DNA from: Carallia brachiata
Lineage: Eukaryota; Streptophyta; Magnoliopsida; Malpighiales; Rhizophoraceae
Direction of reading: 5' to 3'
DNA: 64,000 nt
Assembly: GCA_021464245.1 (NCBI GenBank)
Contig: JADCRB010000073.1
Coordinates: forward strand, 186,001-250,000
The notes below the pieces were generated by a model. It was given only the letters and a program-made list of their open reading frames with translations. It was not told the origin of the DNA and made no database searches. Positions 24,660 through 37,532 of this stretch are shown in pieces. Each line of letters starts with the position of its first letter. Within the stretch, counting starts at the first letter, position 1. The position numbers and the translations under genes are program-made.

Positions 24660-25370
24660 GCGTACATAAATTTAAATACATTAAAATATAAGTATCTAAA
24701 TATGTCTAGAAGAATGACATATTAGAATTACAAGCATCCAAGTCCTTGCTCCCTCAAAAGTTCAATTTCAAATTTCAGGTGGGAAAAAACACAATAAAGA
24801 ACAAAAGAGTAGAAGTCGGAGGAGATATTGAGATTATAAGTCACCATCCATCATTAATGTTCCTTTTTCCATCTGCATGTAGATTTGTGCATTGCTGTTT
24901 CTATGAAACCTGAAAGACACAACAAGAAGAAATAATTAAAGCTAATTTCTATAAATTTTGACAATTTGCACAAAATTTATAGACCTCACTGCTCTTCCAA
25001 GGACAGAATCAATGTCCCAACATAGTTTCCAAACAAAAAGAATCATTCTTGGGTAAGCGACAACAACTATAAAGAAATTTTATAATGTAATATGAAAGAA
25101 AGAACCGAAAAAAAAAAAAGTACAAAAACGTATAAACTGACCAATATGAACCTGCAGAAAGACACACACACAAAAAAAAAAAGGGCATAGAGGTTAACAT
25201 TATGTCTCAGTATAATGGATAGAAACCAACATGGAAGACAACTTGAATTAGTCTCGCGTTTACCAGATTGGCTGTCTCTGTGATATAGAAAAGAATAAAG
25301 TGCAGACTCAAAAAGAAAAGATAAGAAAACATGCCCTTAATATCTAGCAGAACGAAGAAGAAAACGGCGG
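24660..25370. other. Intergenic or intronic DNA
   Basis: No convincing exon found. Poly-A and CA-rich stretches near 25100-25185. Confidence 0.4.
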
Positions 25371-25439
25371 ATCAAGCCAACCAAGTTGGACGTCCACCCA
25401 ATGGTACTGATTCAGCGGCGAAACTCTCATGCAACTGGA

Positions 25440-25740
25440 AAAAAAAAAAAAAAAAAGATATATCGGAAACAAGAAAAAGTATAATTTCACAACAAGAATC
25501 GAAGAAAGAAGTGTGTGAGACCAAATTCCTGGTACGACGATGAGCGGCGGGTCTAAGCAATGCGTGACGGACCGTGGCGGTTTCTGAGATTAGGGTTCTG
25601 CAAAGACGGAATGGAAGTCATCTTGGAGACAAAGAGAAAAAAAGAAAAGAATGAGAAGATTAAATAGGAAACTGTGGCTGTGGGTTTCGTAGAAAATTTT
25701 CTACCATGGTTTGTATTTATAAGCGTGAATTTGTTAAGGT
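25440..25740 (-). promoter_or_regulatory. Possible 5' end and promoter of a minus-strand transcription unit
   Basis: On the minus strand, TATAAATA (around 25715-25722) lies about 100 bases upstream of an ATG at 25619-25621. That ATG opens only about 22 codons (MTSIPSLQNPNLRNRHGPSR...) before TAG. AACCCTAATCTC-type sequence, common in plant 5' leaders, is present. It could be the start of a decayed gene covering the blocks to its left, or a non-coding transcript. Confidence 0.3.
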
Positions 25741-26930
25741 CGGTGGCTCTGTTCTCAGGCGCAGTGACCGTTGCAATTCGCCTTTCCTTCCCGTGGTGGG
25801 AAAACTTAATTTTACATGAATAGCCTCCCTTCCCTAATAATTGTGAGTCCTAACCATGGATGTAAATTTACTTAAATACCCTCCCTATTCTGATATTATA
25901 TAAGAAAAGCTCAAGTGTTTCTCTCTTTGTTTTCTATTTTCTAATTCAAAAAATAAAAAAGTATAAGACTATGTATTGAAAAAATAAATGAGACTTATCC
26001 CGCTAATTCACATGGTAGATATGGAGACACCCATCCAGATTTGCTAGGATGGGGTAAGTTCTTGTGTCAAAAAAAAAAAAAGATGGGGTAAGTTCTTTGA
26101 GTCGTGGCCTCAAAAGAAGTCCCACAATTTTGAGGACATTTGGGGCTTGCACTTTTGAGTACTGCATATTTCTGGGATGATTTCCGACCCCGTCGCTTTC
26201 TTCCTCTTTAACACCTAATAAATTAATTACCGCTCAAACTATGTTTAAAAGAAAAAACGCAGATATAGGGATAAATAATACAGGAAAAGAAATTTAACTT
26301 AAAATTTGCAGCATTATGGTCAAAAGAATGAACCGGGCCCAACTAAGATATAGCCAATTTTTTTTAACTAATTATTAATTAGATCTGTTACAGATAATTA
26401 TTATTATTTTTTTTTACAATTACTAATCAAAAATCAATTCATTAACATTTCTTAACAATAAAATTATATTATGTTTAACTTTTACCTTTTTAATAACCAA
26501 TCAATATTACATCATATGTGATGATTGTAAGAAAATAAAAAAAAAACGACTATTGCTGCTATTGATGATTGACAAACCAGTAAACTGCAGCTCAATTAAT
26601 ACTATAATTGTCTTTAACACTGAAAGTCTTATATTAAAATTTCAATTAGAATCAATTAATTTTTCAAAAAAATGATATTGATGAAATAACTGATGTCCAA
26701 AGGTAAAAAATTTAAGATCCATTATCTTCAAATAAGGTTACTGGCAAATTTCAAGAAAATTTTTGTGAAGGAAACGGTACCCCTCTTTTCTCAAGTAAAC
26801 TCTTCCCCCATGCCGTTTCACAACACCAACTGTGAGGTGCATGTTTCTCTTTACTAGAATCCGGTCAGAGCACGGGCAGTAATTGTAAACAACGGACCAT
26901 GCCGATCCTATTCAGCCTCTGGCAGTAAGT
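25740..26930. other. Intergenic DNA downstream of the PAT17-like gene
   Basis: No open frame of merit. The right end (26770-26930) is presumably the 3' UTR of the neighbouring minus-strand gene. Confidence 0.45.
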
Positions 26931-29900
26931 TCATGAATCTGAGGATATTGGCCACAGTCGAGGACGTATCATTGTACAAAAGAATGATTGGCAACGGCCA
27001 ACTAAAGGCCTGACGGCAAGTCTCTCAGCGAGACTTTGATTTCTTCGCACAAATGATGGTCTCGTCGAGAGCGGAAAAACGACCTCACATAGATTCCGGA
27101 AGAATCCCTTGTCATACATGTCTTTTGTGACAACTACCTCAGCATCCTTCAGGGGGGATCTTCGGAAAAAGGCCTTGCATTCTCTCTCGGGTGGCTTTGA
27201 TTCGCTGATCAACCCACCGATACCTGCTTTCAGAGCAGCAGCGCTAGTCCTAGCTTCATTTAGCTTCTTTTGCAAGCTTATGTACTCTTGCCACTTGAAC
27301 ATCTGCAAATCCAGAGGGAAATGGATAGGGAAGATTAGAAAAAACCCATGCAAAGTTTCAGGTTCTCGGTAATGACCAAATTGAGCCCACAACTGAAACA
27401 CACATCAGGATGGAGGAGGGTGTCTGGTGGGAGGGAAAGAAGGGGGGTGGTATGGCTGCAGTAGAAGCCAAATGCTAGCAATGCAGCACCATAATGACAA
27501 CATCATATTAGAACCAAGAGAAGGAAAAAAAAAAAAAAAACAAAGGAAATAAAGAGAATATTATCCACCACATTAGGCAAAGACGTAGCCATTCATGTTA
27601 CCGTTCTCCACTAATGTAAGATATATCTCAGGTGACAATAGTGAAGTGGTACAATATTTGGCCCCATAGTTCCATCATTAGTTTCAGCATTCATGAAAAG
27701 CTATGAACCCAAAAGAACTCCCCCAACCACCACATATCCCCACCTCAAACCACAAGGAGGAAGAAAAAAAGTACTGAAAAATTCCCTTTTAACAGATTGG
27801 AACATCGAAATTAGCACCATAAGGCCACCCTCAATCAAAAGAATATCTTTTCAAATATTTTTCTGAAAATCCAATTGTTATGGACAATGTAATATTAGTT
27901 AGTGATGTGAAAGTTAAGAAGCTTGAAAGAACAACAACACACTAAAAAAGTTGAATTCCATTTAACAGGATCAATCTTCCCGGAATCAGGAATGCACTAA
28001 TGCCTAGCTTCAGCAGTTACTGTGTGTTACCCTGGTTATTTTTCCCTTTCTGGCCCCTTCAAGGAGAGAATCTTATGCACAAATCAAGCCAAAGAGTTCT
28101 AAAATGTTCTCATCTCACAATATTAGTTAAATCTCACATCGTGCCTAAATATATAATCAAGAGAATATAAAACAAGTTGACAGAGAACAGAGCGTGCGGT
28201 AGACCTCGTTTGTTGTCATGTTTGTAAGGCAGAGATGTGCATGATACCCAAAGAATCCCACCAATAATAGGGAAACTATGGCCAGAAACACCACAAGAAG
28301 TAGCTGAGTGTTATATGAGCCTAACAGCCACTGCAAACACCAAATAACCATCACTCTGAAAAGGTTAAGAAAGTAATTACATCCAGCAACATTTACAAGG
28401 ACAGTTCTTTCATTCTGACCTTTGCAACATGTGGTGCCAAATGATGAAAAAAATTTTCGACACCATAGTAGACTGCAAACAAGGAAATTGAACAAATAGC
28501 ATGCCATGTTTACATCATTAGAAAATTAATCATTCAGGAAAAATCTTAACTAAGTCTTAATTTCACCTGTTAGAATATACACAATTCTTAATTCTTTCAA
28601 TCGTCCAACAAGAATCAAACTGAGGCCAATTGTTCCATATACACAAAGAAGAAAATGCCTGGAAAACCGTAAAAATGTATTAATACCAGAAAATATAACA
28701 ATACGATAACACCATAGCTTCTCTATTGGATCAAAGAAAAAGTTTCAAATGAACAAGCAACTCTATAATAGGGCAAGAAAAAACTCCTATCCTCGAAGAA
28801 GACAAAGCCATCATAAAATAGAATTATAGGTTGCACACACAGAGCAGAACAAGAAAAGCTAGTTACTGGTTGCATTTCAGAAAAATATACCTAATATATT
28901 TCCTGCCAATGAATCATGTAGCACTCACCACAAAAGGAAAGCCAAGAAGTATCGAGTATTTCTCTCCCCCATACAATTATTCTGCAATAATGAACGCCTT
29001 TAAGTAAAAAACCACAAAATTTATAACTCTCAGAACGACAACACAAAAGAAGAACCATTCACAAGTGCAAAAGATGCAACAGAAAATGTTAGGAATCTAA
29101 TACAGACCATCCAGCCACAATGATGGTCAAACCAGGCCACACAGTGATTGCATATGCTACAGTACTTGGACCATGCAGGTCTGAACAGGGAAATTTTAAA
29201 AAATTTTAGTATAGGGAAATAAAAAGCTTTACAGAAAGTCAGTAACAACATCAAAGAACTCACTTTTGAATTTTACACGTAGAGCAGTCTTTCTCTTTAT
29301 ATAGGATATCATAATAGGGACAGGCAGAGAGATATTCTAAAACATTTTCAACCTTCACAGTTCCCGGATCAGAGAAGCTAGTCAATAGAAATAATACAAC
29401 ACCAACACCAACTCCTAGTAGGCTTGTGTATCTACACAGATGTCGAACCTATAGTCAAGTTTAAAATGAAACAACACTGAAGGAACAAATCCACAGCTTA
29501 AGAGAAATATCCATTACTAAGGACATGCCTGTGAACTTCACTTAGATAATACCAGGTATATAGTTAAACGATGGTTTTGCAACGAAGTAGTAAGTCCCTC
29601 CGATGATGCCAGATATATAAGCTGCAACTAAAACATGAAAGAATATACTGTAAAATAGCTTTACTAACATAAAAGAGGATTTCAAACCATGATAAATTGG
29701 ATCAGTAGAATAGAACACCAATTTTTACCAAAGCTGATATGAGATAACCAAACGAAATTCTTTTTCTTTCAGCCTTTGACAACTCTAACAAAGTGTCGGA
29801 CAAATCATCCAAAAATCCATTTTCTGTAATTCCTCTAACTGATCATACTCAAACCCTAAATTTAGTTCCTTTACCAAGCCCTAAATGAAAAGAATATTGA

Positions 29901-30460
29901 GAAAAAGTGACATTTCTTAAGGTAAAAAAAAAAAAAAAGTCCCATTCTTTTAATTACAATCCCCCAAAAAAAAAAAAAAAAAAAAAAACAACCCAACAAA
30001 GCACAAGCAATACTTTCACAATCACACAAAATCACAAAAAACCCACCTTTGATGTTTACAATTAACCAAAAACCCACCAACAAGAAAGTACCTGTAATAC
30101 AGGATTAGGCCGATTACAACAGAAATGCTCAATGGAAAAAATGAAATTGGCGCCCCTGTCACCAAACACAGCCTCAACTCATCGCCTTTAACAACACCAA
30201 AAGCAACGAATCAATGCCCATAAACAAGGAGAAAACAACTTCTAAAGAGAAACCCACATGCCTGTATGCATGTGTTTAGATACAGAGAGAGAGAGAGAGA
30301 GAGAGAGTTACAGGAAGCAATCGTAGTCACCAAAAGTGATGAAATAATGGAGGCGCTCAATGGTGGTGCCTCGGAAGATGGGCCACTGACCACATAGAAT
30401 TGAGACCGTTACAAGTAAGGTGGCCAAGCCGCGGCATATCAGAATCCACCGTGCGACCAT
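26931..30460 (-). CDS. Protein S-acyltransferase, DHHC type, PAT17-like (At3g04970-like), with lesions
   Basis: DHHC enzymes attach palmitate to cysteines of membrane proteins. Ten exons are visible on the minus strand: 30460-30312, about 30178-30092, 29621-29529, 29431-29264, 29180-29108, 28981-28929, 28658-28567, 28472-28420, 28330-28205 and 27302-26931. They encode an N-terminal membrane segment and [36 protein letters not shown], the zinc finger with [35 protein letters not shown], two more membrane segments ([18 protein letters not shown]) and the tail [14 protein letters not shown]. Order and content match plant PAT17. Phases agree from exon 4 to exon 10. The exon 1-2 phase does not, and two single-base losses appear in exon 3 (near 29606 and 29551). 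Some zinc-finger residues deviate from the family. It could be a recent pseudogene or an intact gene with sequence errors. Confidence 0.85.
29108..29180 (-). CDS. DHHC zinc-finger exon of the PAT17-like gene
   Basis: 73 nt between TTCAG and a GTCTGT donor. It encodes [20 protein letters not shown] and CGWM. The catalytic DHHC is intact. Relative to the usual PARSKHCSIC.RCVARFDHHC, two Arg are Trp, one Arg is His and the zinc-finger His is Tyr; all four are C-to-T or G-to-A type changes. Confidence 0.8.
30279..30307. repeat. (GA)n microsatellites near the PAT17-like first exon
   Basis: An AG repeat at about 30279-30307 lies just downstream of exon 1 on the minus strand, beside its donor. A second (AG)n run at 30465-30482 lies directly upstream of the ATG, in the 5' UTR. 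Confidence 0.8.
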
Positions 30461-30689
30461 TCTTAGAGAGAGAGAGAGAGAGATGGATGGGAAGGTATGA
30501 TTTTGGATTCTCTATCAATGGGAGAAGACGAGTTTTGATCAGTATTGGAGTTTGGACTCTCTGGTTAGGGGAGTTCGGGAATTCCCACAGGAAAGTTCCA
30601 GTTGACTTTGGAAAAATCCTCAAGGTGATATTATCAATGCCTATTATTGGTATGATTATTATTATGAAAAAAAATGAGTAAGACATAAA

Positions 30690-31154
30690 AATTAGTTATA
30701 GAATCCAATTTCTCAATCCCTGAGAGTATTAAAGAGGGGCTTTTGAGCTAAATACCAAAATTTTACTTTTTTTATTTTTAACTTATTATGCAAACACATA
30801 TAATAAATTAAGATATATATATATAGAAAATAAGTAATCTATCTAATGATATACAATTTATCAATTTTTTAATTCAATAGGTCTTTTTTTCTATTTGACT
30901 TTTGTTTTTACTCAAAAGTTTAAAAAGTATACACATTCAAGCAAAACAACTGCGAAAGAGTATGATTACGTAAATTCATTTAATAAGATATACGAGAAGT
31001 TATCTAATTGTATTTAATAATTTACTTATTTTTATTTTTTAAATTCAATACATTTTTTACAATTGAAAAGGTGTCTATCACATTCCTATTTGAACTTGTC
31101 AATAAAGTATTTTTGTTTGCAAAAATGTAAGGCCACATCAATTTGATTGGTGAT
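30690..31154. other. AT-rich spacer between the PAT17-like gene and the giant MULE
   Basis: No gene or element boundary seen apart from the MULE flank at its right end. Confidence 0.45.
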
Positions 31155-31163
31155 TTAAATTTT
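31155..31163. repeat. Left target-site duplication TTAAATTTT
   Basis: Identical to 48291-48299 and directly abuts the left TIR. Its AT-rich, near-palindromic sequence limits its weight on its own. Confidence 0.6.
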
Positions 31164-31222
31164 GGAAAAAATTACGCTTCCGGACAGTGGTGCCCGATAA
31201 AAAGCCTGATCCGACGTGGCAT
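31164..31222 (+). repeat. Left terminal inverted repeat of the giant MULE
   Basis: Contains ATTACGCTTCCGGA, GTGCCCGAT and GATCCGACGTGG. It aligns without gaps to the reverse complement of 48233-48290. Confidence 0.75.
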
Positions 31223-31224
31223 AA

Positions 31225-32574
31225 ATTTTTTAATACAAATGATAAAGAAAGAGCAAAAAATGAAGAAAGGCAAAAATAAGGCTAATAGCGGGAAGGGAAA
31301 AAAGTTTAGCTCTAAAAGGCACTGTAGCAGAAAAAAAAAATTTAGCGGAAAGAACCGGGAAAATTTGGGGAAAGGTTTTTGGGAAAATCTTCAAAAAAAA
31401 GCACCAAAATCCTTTCTTGGTCGTAGTTGAAATCGCTTCCATTCTATTGTCAAATCTGTAATTTGGAATAGCATCTGAGTTTCGTGAAAGCAAGTGTATC
31501 TGCATTCTTTGTTCTTTGGCTTGGGCAAAAGATACAATCAAAAGAGGTCAGTTACGTGGGCCAGTTCAATTGCGAGGTGGACAGCTAATATTGAAGAAAT
31601 TAAAGTTAATTGAAGCAATTGACTGTGTAAAGCGTAGGATCCGTGGATTCAAATGTAGTGCAATACTGGTAAGTAGTCTATCGAAAAAATTCTTGTGTCA
31701 TATAGGTGAAATTGGTGAATGGCAAGTTCTTTGTAGTGTTAACCAAATTCATTGGCTGCTATGAAATCTATAGTTGTATTGGAAGTAATAAAGATGAGCT
31801 GTAGCCGGATTAATGGGCCCTAAATGAAATAATATAATATATGAAAGAAAAAAATATATTTGGATATTTGTTGTGATATCAATGCTTAAGAAATGGAAGT
31901 AGGAGCTATTGAAATGGAAGTGATTTAAAATGGCTCGGACAATGCAAGTAAAAGGATTTAGTTAGAACTGAAAGTTCAGTGAAGTGGCTAACATCTGAGG
32001 TAGTGGTGATTGTGCTGCCATGATAATTGGGTGTTGGGAAAGTAAACAAATTTGTAATCAACAACTTAAATTTGTTAATCATGATTTTATTAAGTTAGAA
32101 GTTGATCACTGGTGAATTGAGGTTGATCTTTTTGTGTGCTAGTAAACAAGTTGTTTAACACCGAAAGTGAAGGAAAATGAATTGAATTTAATGTCAAGAA
32201 CATGAAGCAAGCATAGAGTGAGAGAAAATAAGCTCCTCTCCCCTGAATTTCCCTATTGCTTAAGCAATCAAACAAACACTAAACTGCAGTTAGTATAAAA
32301 CTTGAATAAAAGCTGTCGTACTCTTACTTGAATTAGAAAGAAAAACACAAGTTTAATTTTTTTTTTAGGGGAAAGGTATAATTCCAAAAGATTAGAAGGA
32401 AACAATATTAAATGAAACATGTTGAAGAGGAAAAATGATTTGAAGTTAATGTGAACAACATGTGAAGCCGTGTAACAGTGAAAGTCAAAGAAAATGAGTT
32501 GAAGTTAATGTGAAGAACATTGATTTTATTTAGTGGCTTGTACATGGCAGGTTTGAAGGTGTTGATCTCGCGAA
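31225..32574 (+). other. 5' leader region of the FRS gene inside the MULE
   Basis: No convincing coding exon. A TTTGTTCTTTGGCTTGGGC region and an acceptor-like CATGGCAG just before 32550 suggest one or more non-coding 5' exons ahead of the ATG at 32575. Confidence 0.4.
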
Positions 32575-35500
32575 ATGGATGAGGTTTTTGATGTGGTCAG
32601 ACGCAGAGAAGGCGAAGTTGGAATTGATGGTTTGGGGAGGCAAAAAGTAACCAGTGAAAGTAGAGTTGTCGGAGAACAGGTTGCTGAGGAGAAACCTACA
32701 GTTGGAATGCTATTTAAGGAGATTGAAGAAGTGTATAAATTTTACAATGCGTATGCTAAATCAAAAGGATTTGGAATTACGAGGCGTGGGTTAAAGAAGG
32801 ATGCAGTGACTAGGGAGTATAGGTGGATGACAATTACTTGTACTAAAAATCGGGAACACAAGGCTAAGAGGAGGAATTTGTTATCACAATGTCCGAGTGC
32901 TAGAACTGGTTGCAAAGCACGTGTTTGTTGTGCAAAGAAAGAAGAATTGTGGATGATAACAAAGGTCCAGCTTGAGCACAACCATGAGGTGAGTCATTCT
33001 CTATCTCGATATATTAGGCAACACCGCCAAGTTAACCTCCATTATAAAAGACAATTAGAAGTTAATGACATGGCTGGTTTACGGCCATGTGAAAATGTAA
33101 AAGCAGTTGTGTATCAAGTAGGAGAACATGAAGAATTGGGTTGTCTAAGTGTTGATCTTATCAACCATGTCAATAAAGTGCGAAAGTTGCAGTTAAATGG
33201 AGGGATGCTGAGGCAATCCACCAATTGTTTGGGAAGCTGCAGACTGAAAGTAAAGATTTTGTATATGTGATTAAGCCTGACAAAGAAGGTAGGTTAAAAC
33301 ACGTATTTTGGGCCGATGGGAGATGTAGGGCAGCTTATCAAGAGTTTTGTGATGTTATCACATTTGATACGACCTACTTAGTGAACAAGTATGATATGCC
33401 TTTTGGGACATTTGTTGGAGTTAATCAACACGGTCAGTCCATTCTCTTAGGATGTGCTTTAATTAATAATGAGAAGGCGAAGACATATAAGTGGCTTTTC
33501 GAGATATGGTTGAGTTGTATGGATGGCAAGCACCCTGACGCAATAATCACAGATCAATGTGCAGCCATTGGGGATGCCATAAAGACAGTTTTTCCTAATA
33601 CTCGACATAGATTGTGCTTGTGGCACATCTTATGTAAGTTTCCAATGAAGTTGTCTGGAAACTGTGAGTATAAATATTTGAAAGAGGCATTTATGGATGT
33701 AGTATATGATCCTCTATCTGTCGAGGAATTTGAGGTCCAATGGAGAAGCATGATTTATAGGTTCCACCTAGAGGCAAATGAATGGCTAGCGAGTCTCTTT
33801 GAAATTAGGCAGTGGTGGGTTCTTAGTATATGTAAAATCTTTTTTTTGGGCTGGTATGTCCCCAACTCAAAGAAGTGAGAGCATGCATTCTTTTTTTGAT
33901 GGTTATGTGCACTCAAGGACATCACTTAGCCAGTTCGTTAACCAATACAGTCTTGCAGTTGCTGATAAGGTAGAGAAAGAAAGACAAGAGGATTTTTTTT
34001 CATTAAATTCGCAAGTTCCTTGTGTGACTCGATTCAAATTTGAGGTACAGCTTTGTAATGTTTACACAAATAATATTTTTCAAGCATGTTCAAAAAGAGA
34101 TTACTGATGTCATGTATTGCGACCTTAAACTAGTAGCCGAGGAGGGGGGCAAAAAAATGTTTGATGTTTTAGAGATGAAACAAAGTGGCAGTGAGAGGAA
34201 TAAGTGGGTGACATATCATGTTAGTTTTGATAAAGATAATCAGATTTTTAGTTGTATTTGTAAATTGTTTGAGTTCAAGGGTATTCTATGTGCACATGTG
34301 TTCAAGGTACTTGTTAGTAATGATGTTAGTGTGATACCTGAGAGATATTTGGCGAGGCGATGGAGAAAGGATATCCCCCGATGTCATAGCACAAAGAAGA
34401 TCAATGGGAGTAATGTAACACTTGCTTCTCGACGTACTAAAGAGTTGGAGGTTGCATTTTATTCCTCAGTTGAGAAGGTCGTCAAGGATGAAAGTAAGTT
34501 TCAACATTTGCTGAATGTCCTAAATGAACAGAATCATCTTCTAGACAACTGGAAAGAGGGTGGTCCAACTATAGAGGGACAACATGTTGGGGTGAAGACC
34601 ATTGCTGATGCTAAGCATTATGAGATAGGTGATCATGGGCTAACAATAAGGTACAAAGATCCAGCATTAGTACGAAGGAGAGGGGGAGGCCAAGGAGCAA
34701 GAGGAAGTTGTTTGCAATAGAGGCACGAACATGAAGGAGAAACATTAAGAGGAGGGAAAGCGCCTTTGAGGAAACTAGTGACTATGCACCCTATCAATGG
34801 ATCTTCGGCCACAGAGTTACTACAACAGGTAAGTATTTTGTTGAAGTGGTATGGCTGTTTTGAAAAGGCATAGGCTTAACAACGTTCAACTTGTTTGTAA
34901 AAGGCCGAGACTTAGCAATGTTCATCTTCAAACTTCACTTAATGTACTGGCTCCAGCATAAAAGGGCTTTGTAGTTTGTGTGATACGTTTTCAGACACTT
35001 GTGTAAATATGTCGATCTATAAATAGTCTTTGTTATCCCTTGTTGTCGCAATATGAACACAATTTTTATGAGCCTTATGTTGTTGCTTGTAGGCAAATGA
35101 AGGAAGGCTTGATCAGCAAAGGTCACCTTCTTTCCAATCATGGGCTGCAAACAGTTCAATAAATGCAATACAGAGCGGAGAGGTAAATGTGTAGACTATA
35201 AGATCATGAAATTGCATATAGAATGGACTTGGTTAAGCTATTTGACAATTGGTTCAACATTTTGCATAATTTACCATAAGTTGGCTAAATCAAATGTTCA
35301 GAATTGGTGTTACAGGTTGCAGATGAAGGTGGCACCTCAACTCATGTGCTATCAAGAAACTATGTTGAATCTAACCATTATGGTCTTGCAAATAACATTC
35401 CCCTTAACGCACCTCGGAGTGTTGCTGGCACTTACTTGCACTATCCTCAAATGGTATGTTAATTTCACTGTAGGCATTAAAACAAATTGATGACATATAT

Positions 35501-35592
35501 AATAGTAAAAAGTGTTGTTGACAATAAGTATGATGTCTGTGTTTTTTTTGCAGCCACTTCACGGTTGGCAAGTAAGATGGCACCCCATGTAA
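32575..35592 (+). CDS. FAR1/FRS-type MULE transposase gene, with apparent frameshifts
   Basis: The encoded protein would bind TIR DNA and cut and rejoin the element; FAR1/FRS host factors derive from this family. From the ATG at 32575 the FAR1 DNA-binding region comes first (FYNAYAKSKGFGITRRGLKK, then CKARVCCAKKEELWMITKVQ and LEHNHEVSH). The MULE transposase core follows with DVITFDTTYLVNKYDMPFG, DAIITDQ and CLWHIL. Then comes a SWIM zinc finger, CICKLFEFKGILCAHVFKVL, and an RPRSKRK basic tail. Three short C-terminal exons follow: 35093-35182, 35316-35453 and 35554-35592, with good splice sites and a stop at 35590. Four single-base frame changes appear near 33203, 33833, 34082 and 34683, with no accompanying nonsense codons. 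It is either a decayed transposase or an intact one with sequence errors. Confidence 0.85.
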
Positions 35593-35719
35593 TTGAGCAC
35601 CATGTCCATGAAGTAATGGCTATCATATGCATATTTTTGGAAAGCATTGAGCAAATTCTGGCCATTGAACATATAACAAGCTTTTGAATAGTTATTGTAT
35701 AGGAAAAAGATAGGTGGCG

Positions 35720-36680
35720 GAAGGAAAACTGTCAGGATTGAAACTGGTTGGGTTCAATGTGCAACTGGTTGGGTTCAATGTGCAACCAGCTAGATAGAAG
35801 GTGCAACTAAGTAAATAGTGAATTTTGCTTCTTCTTTTTTAGATGCACTTGTGAACAACATAGTTGCAAACTGAATTCAACTAGTTGCATTCCGGACACT
35901 TTTTCTCACAAATTGTAATAGGATCCGTTTATATGAGAATTGTATGACCTTGTCAATGTTTGGCATTGTCCAAAAAAAATAAAACTATCGGCCTGTAGCA
36001 TTATAACTATGCTATGCAATAGCATTCAGCATGACTATAACAAAACTCCAATAGGAAGCTTATAAGAATTGCCACTTACTCCATTGCAATCCCAAAATAA
36101 TTGACTTGGTGTATGGAAGTCTGTTATGAAATATACAGTTGATTGTATGGCACTCTTATATTTTCGGACATGGAACAGGCCGAAAAGGTATCTAAATGCA
36201 ACTGATTGTACATAGTGTGCAACTTCCTGGATTTCAAGTGGAAAAAAAAAACCAATAAAAAAGTACTATTAGTTGTTTGCACACTGAATATAGTTAGTTG
36301 CACATTGAATCTTATAATTTGCATTCCTCCGAGTTTTTTGGTCATTTTTTCTATAAAAATAAGTAATACTATGTTCCTTGGTCCAGTACGAAACAAGATA
36401 CATTTTTCGTTGGGGAAAAATCCTCCAGAAGAGGCGCACTGTTGTAACTAGTTATATTGAATGTGCAATTAGCTTGAGTCAGTGTGCAAATAAATAATAG
36501 TATTTTTTGTCCTTCTTCTTATTTTGTTGCGTTTGAAATGCATACAGTTGCAGACTGTATATAATCAGTTGCATTCGTGGGTCTTTTCCAGCCCCCTTTT
36601 CTCCGAAATGTAATGTGGACACCTTAAAATTTTTTGTTGCATTGAAATTAGAATTTCTGTCCACCAAAAAATTACCTTCG
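35720..36680. repeat. TTGCA-rich palindromic repeats, left cluster
   Basis: Three imperfect copies (about 35735-35900, 36130-36335 and 36440-36625) of a unit with one arm rich in GTGCAACT(G/A)(G/A)TTGAAT-like sequence, a TTCTTCTTTTTT-like centre and an opposite arm rich in ATTCAA(C/T)(T/C)AGTTGCA. Each ends in AGTTGCATTC. The third copy runs into CCGAAATGTAATGTGGACAC, which resembles the MULE terminus. Confidence 0.7.
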
Positions 36681-37530
36681 ACCGCACAGAATAATTACGT
36701 TTATTCCTAGTTAATTTTCAATTGAGTTACATATAATTTTAAAATTTATGGTGTAGTAGAGAAAATTGTTATTCTTTGGGAAAAAAAAAGGACGACATAA
36801 GCATTTTATAAGTTTCAGTGGTTAGTTATGTTATATACATCTAACAAACAAATTAACAAAATGTATCTCATCGACTTCATTTGTTACGTGGAAAAAAAAA
36901 GTGTTTTGTTGCAGCTAAAATGCTGTCACTTGCAATTTCTTAGCTATGCATTTTATTATTTCCTAATTGGTTGATGGATTGCAATGGTGATGAAGAAGGC
37001 CTTAGTCCCTGGTAAATGTCATTCAGTTTCGCAAGTAAATTACACACGTATGAACATGATAAATAAATAAATATATAAATATATTTATTTATTTATTTAT
37101 TGTCTCCTTTTGAACTTTCAGTTAGTTTCAATTTCAGTTACACTGAATAAAACATAAGGACGGTCATCAACTTTAGACATAAGACGGTTCATTAAACCAT
37201 ATCTTTTGTTTTAGTACAAGGCCAAAAGAATTATGGGTGAATATTATGACTACTTGTAACATAGTCCAATATCCCAAAGAACTTGGAATATAAAGAGGCC
37301 ACGAAAAGGTTAGCCTGAACGACAGATAACAAAAAATTAAGCAACTCAACCCATGGAGGCTTGAGGCAACCGTTTGGCCACAACACCAATAACAACATAG
37401 TCACTTACTTACTGCCCTAAATGATTTCCATATGTAATGGAGTTCATGTAGCAAAAATCCAAACAACAATTATAGTCTTCAAGTTTTGAAGACTACTCTG
37501 AGTCTGATGAAATTATGATCAGCTCCATGT
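36680..37530. other. MULE internal non-coding DNA
   Basis: AT-rich, with a TAAATAAATAAATATAT array near 37060-37100. No gene supported. Confidence 0.45.
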
Positions 37531-37532
37531 GA

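Noticed and set aside
32575..35592. The FRS gene as an ordinary domesticated host transcription factor
   Set aside because: Possible in principle, but its position just inside one TIR, convergent with the ULP gene, makes an element-encoded transposase the better reading.
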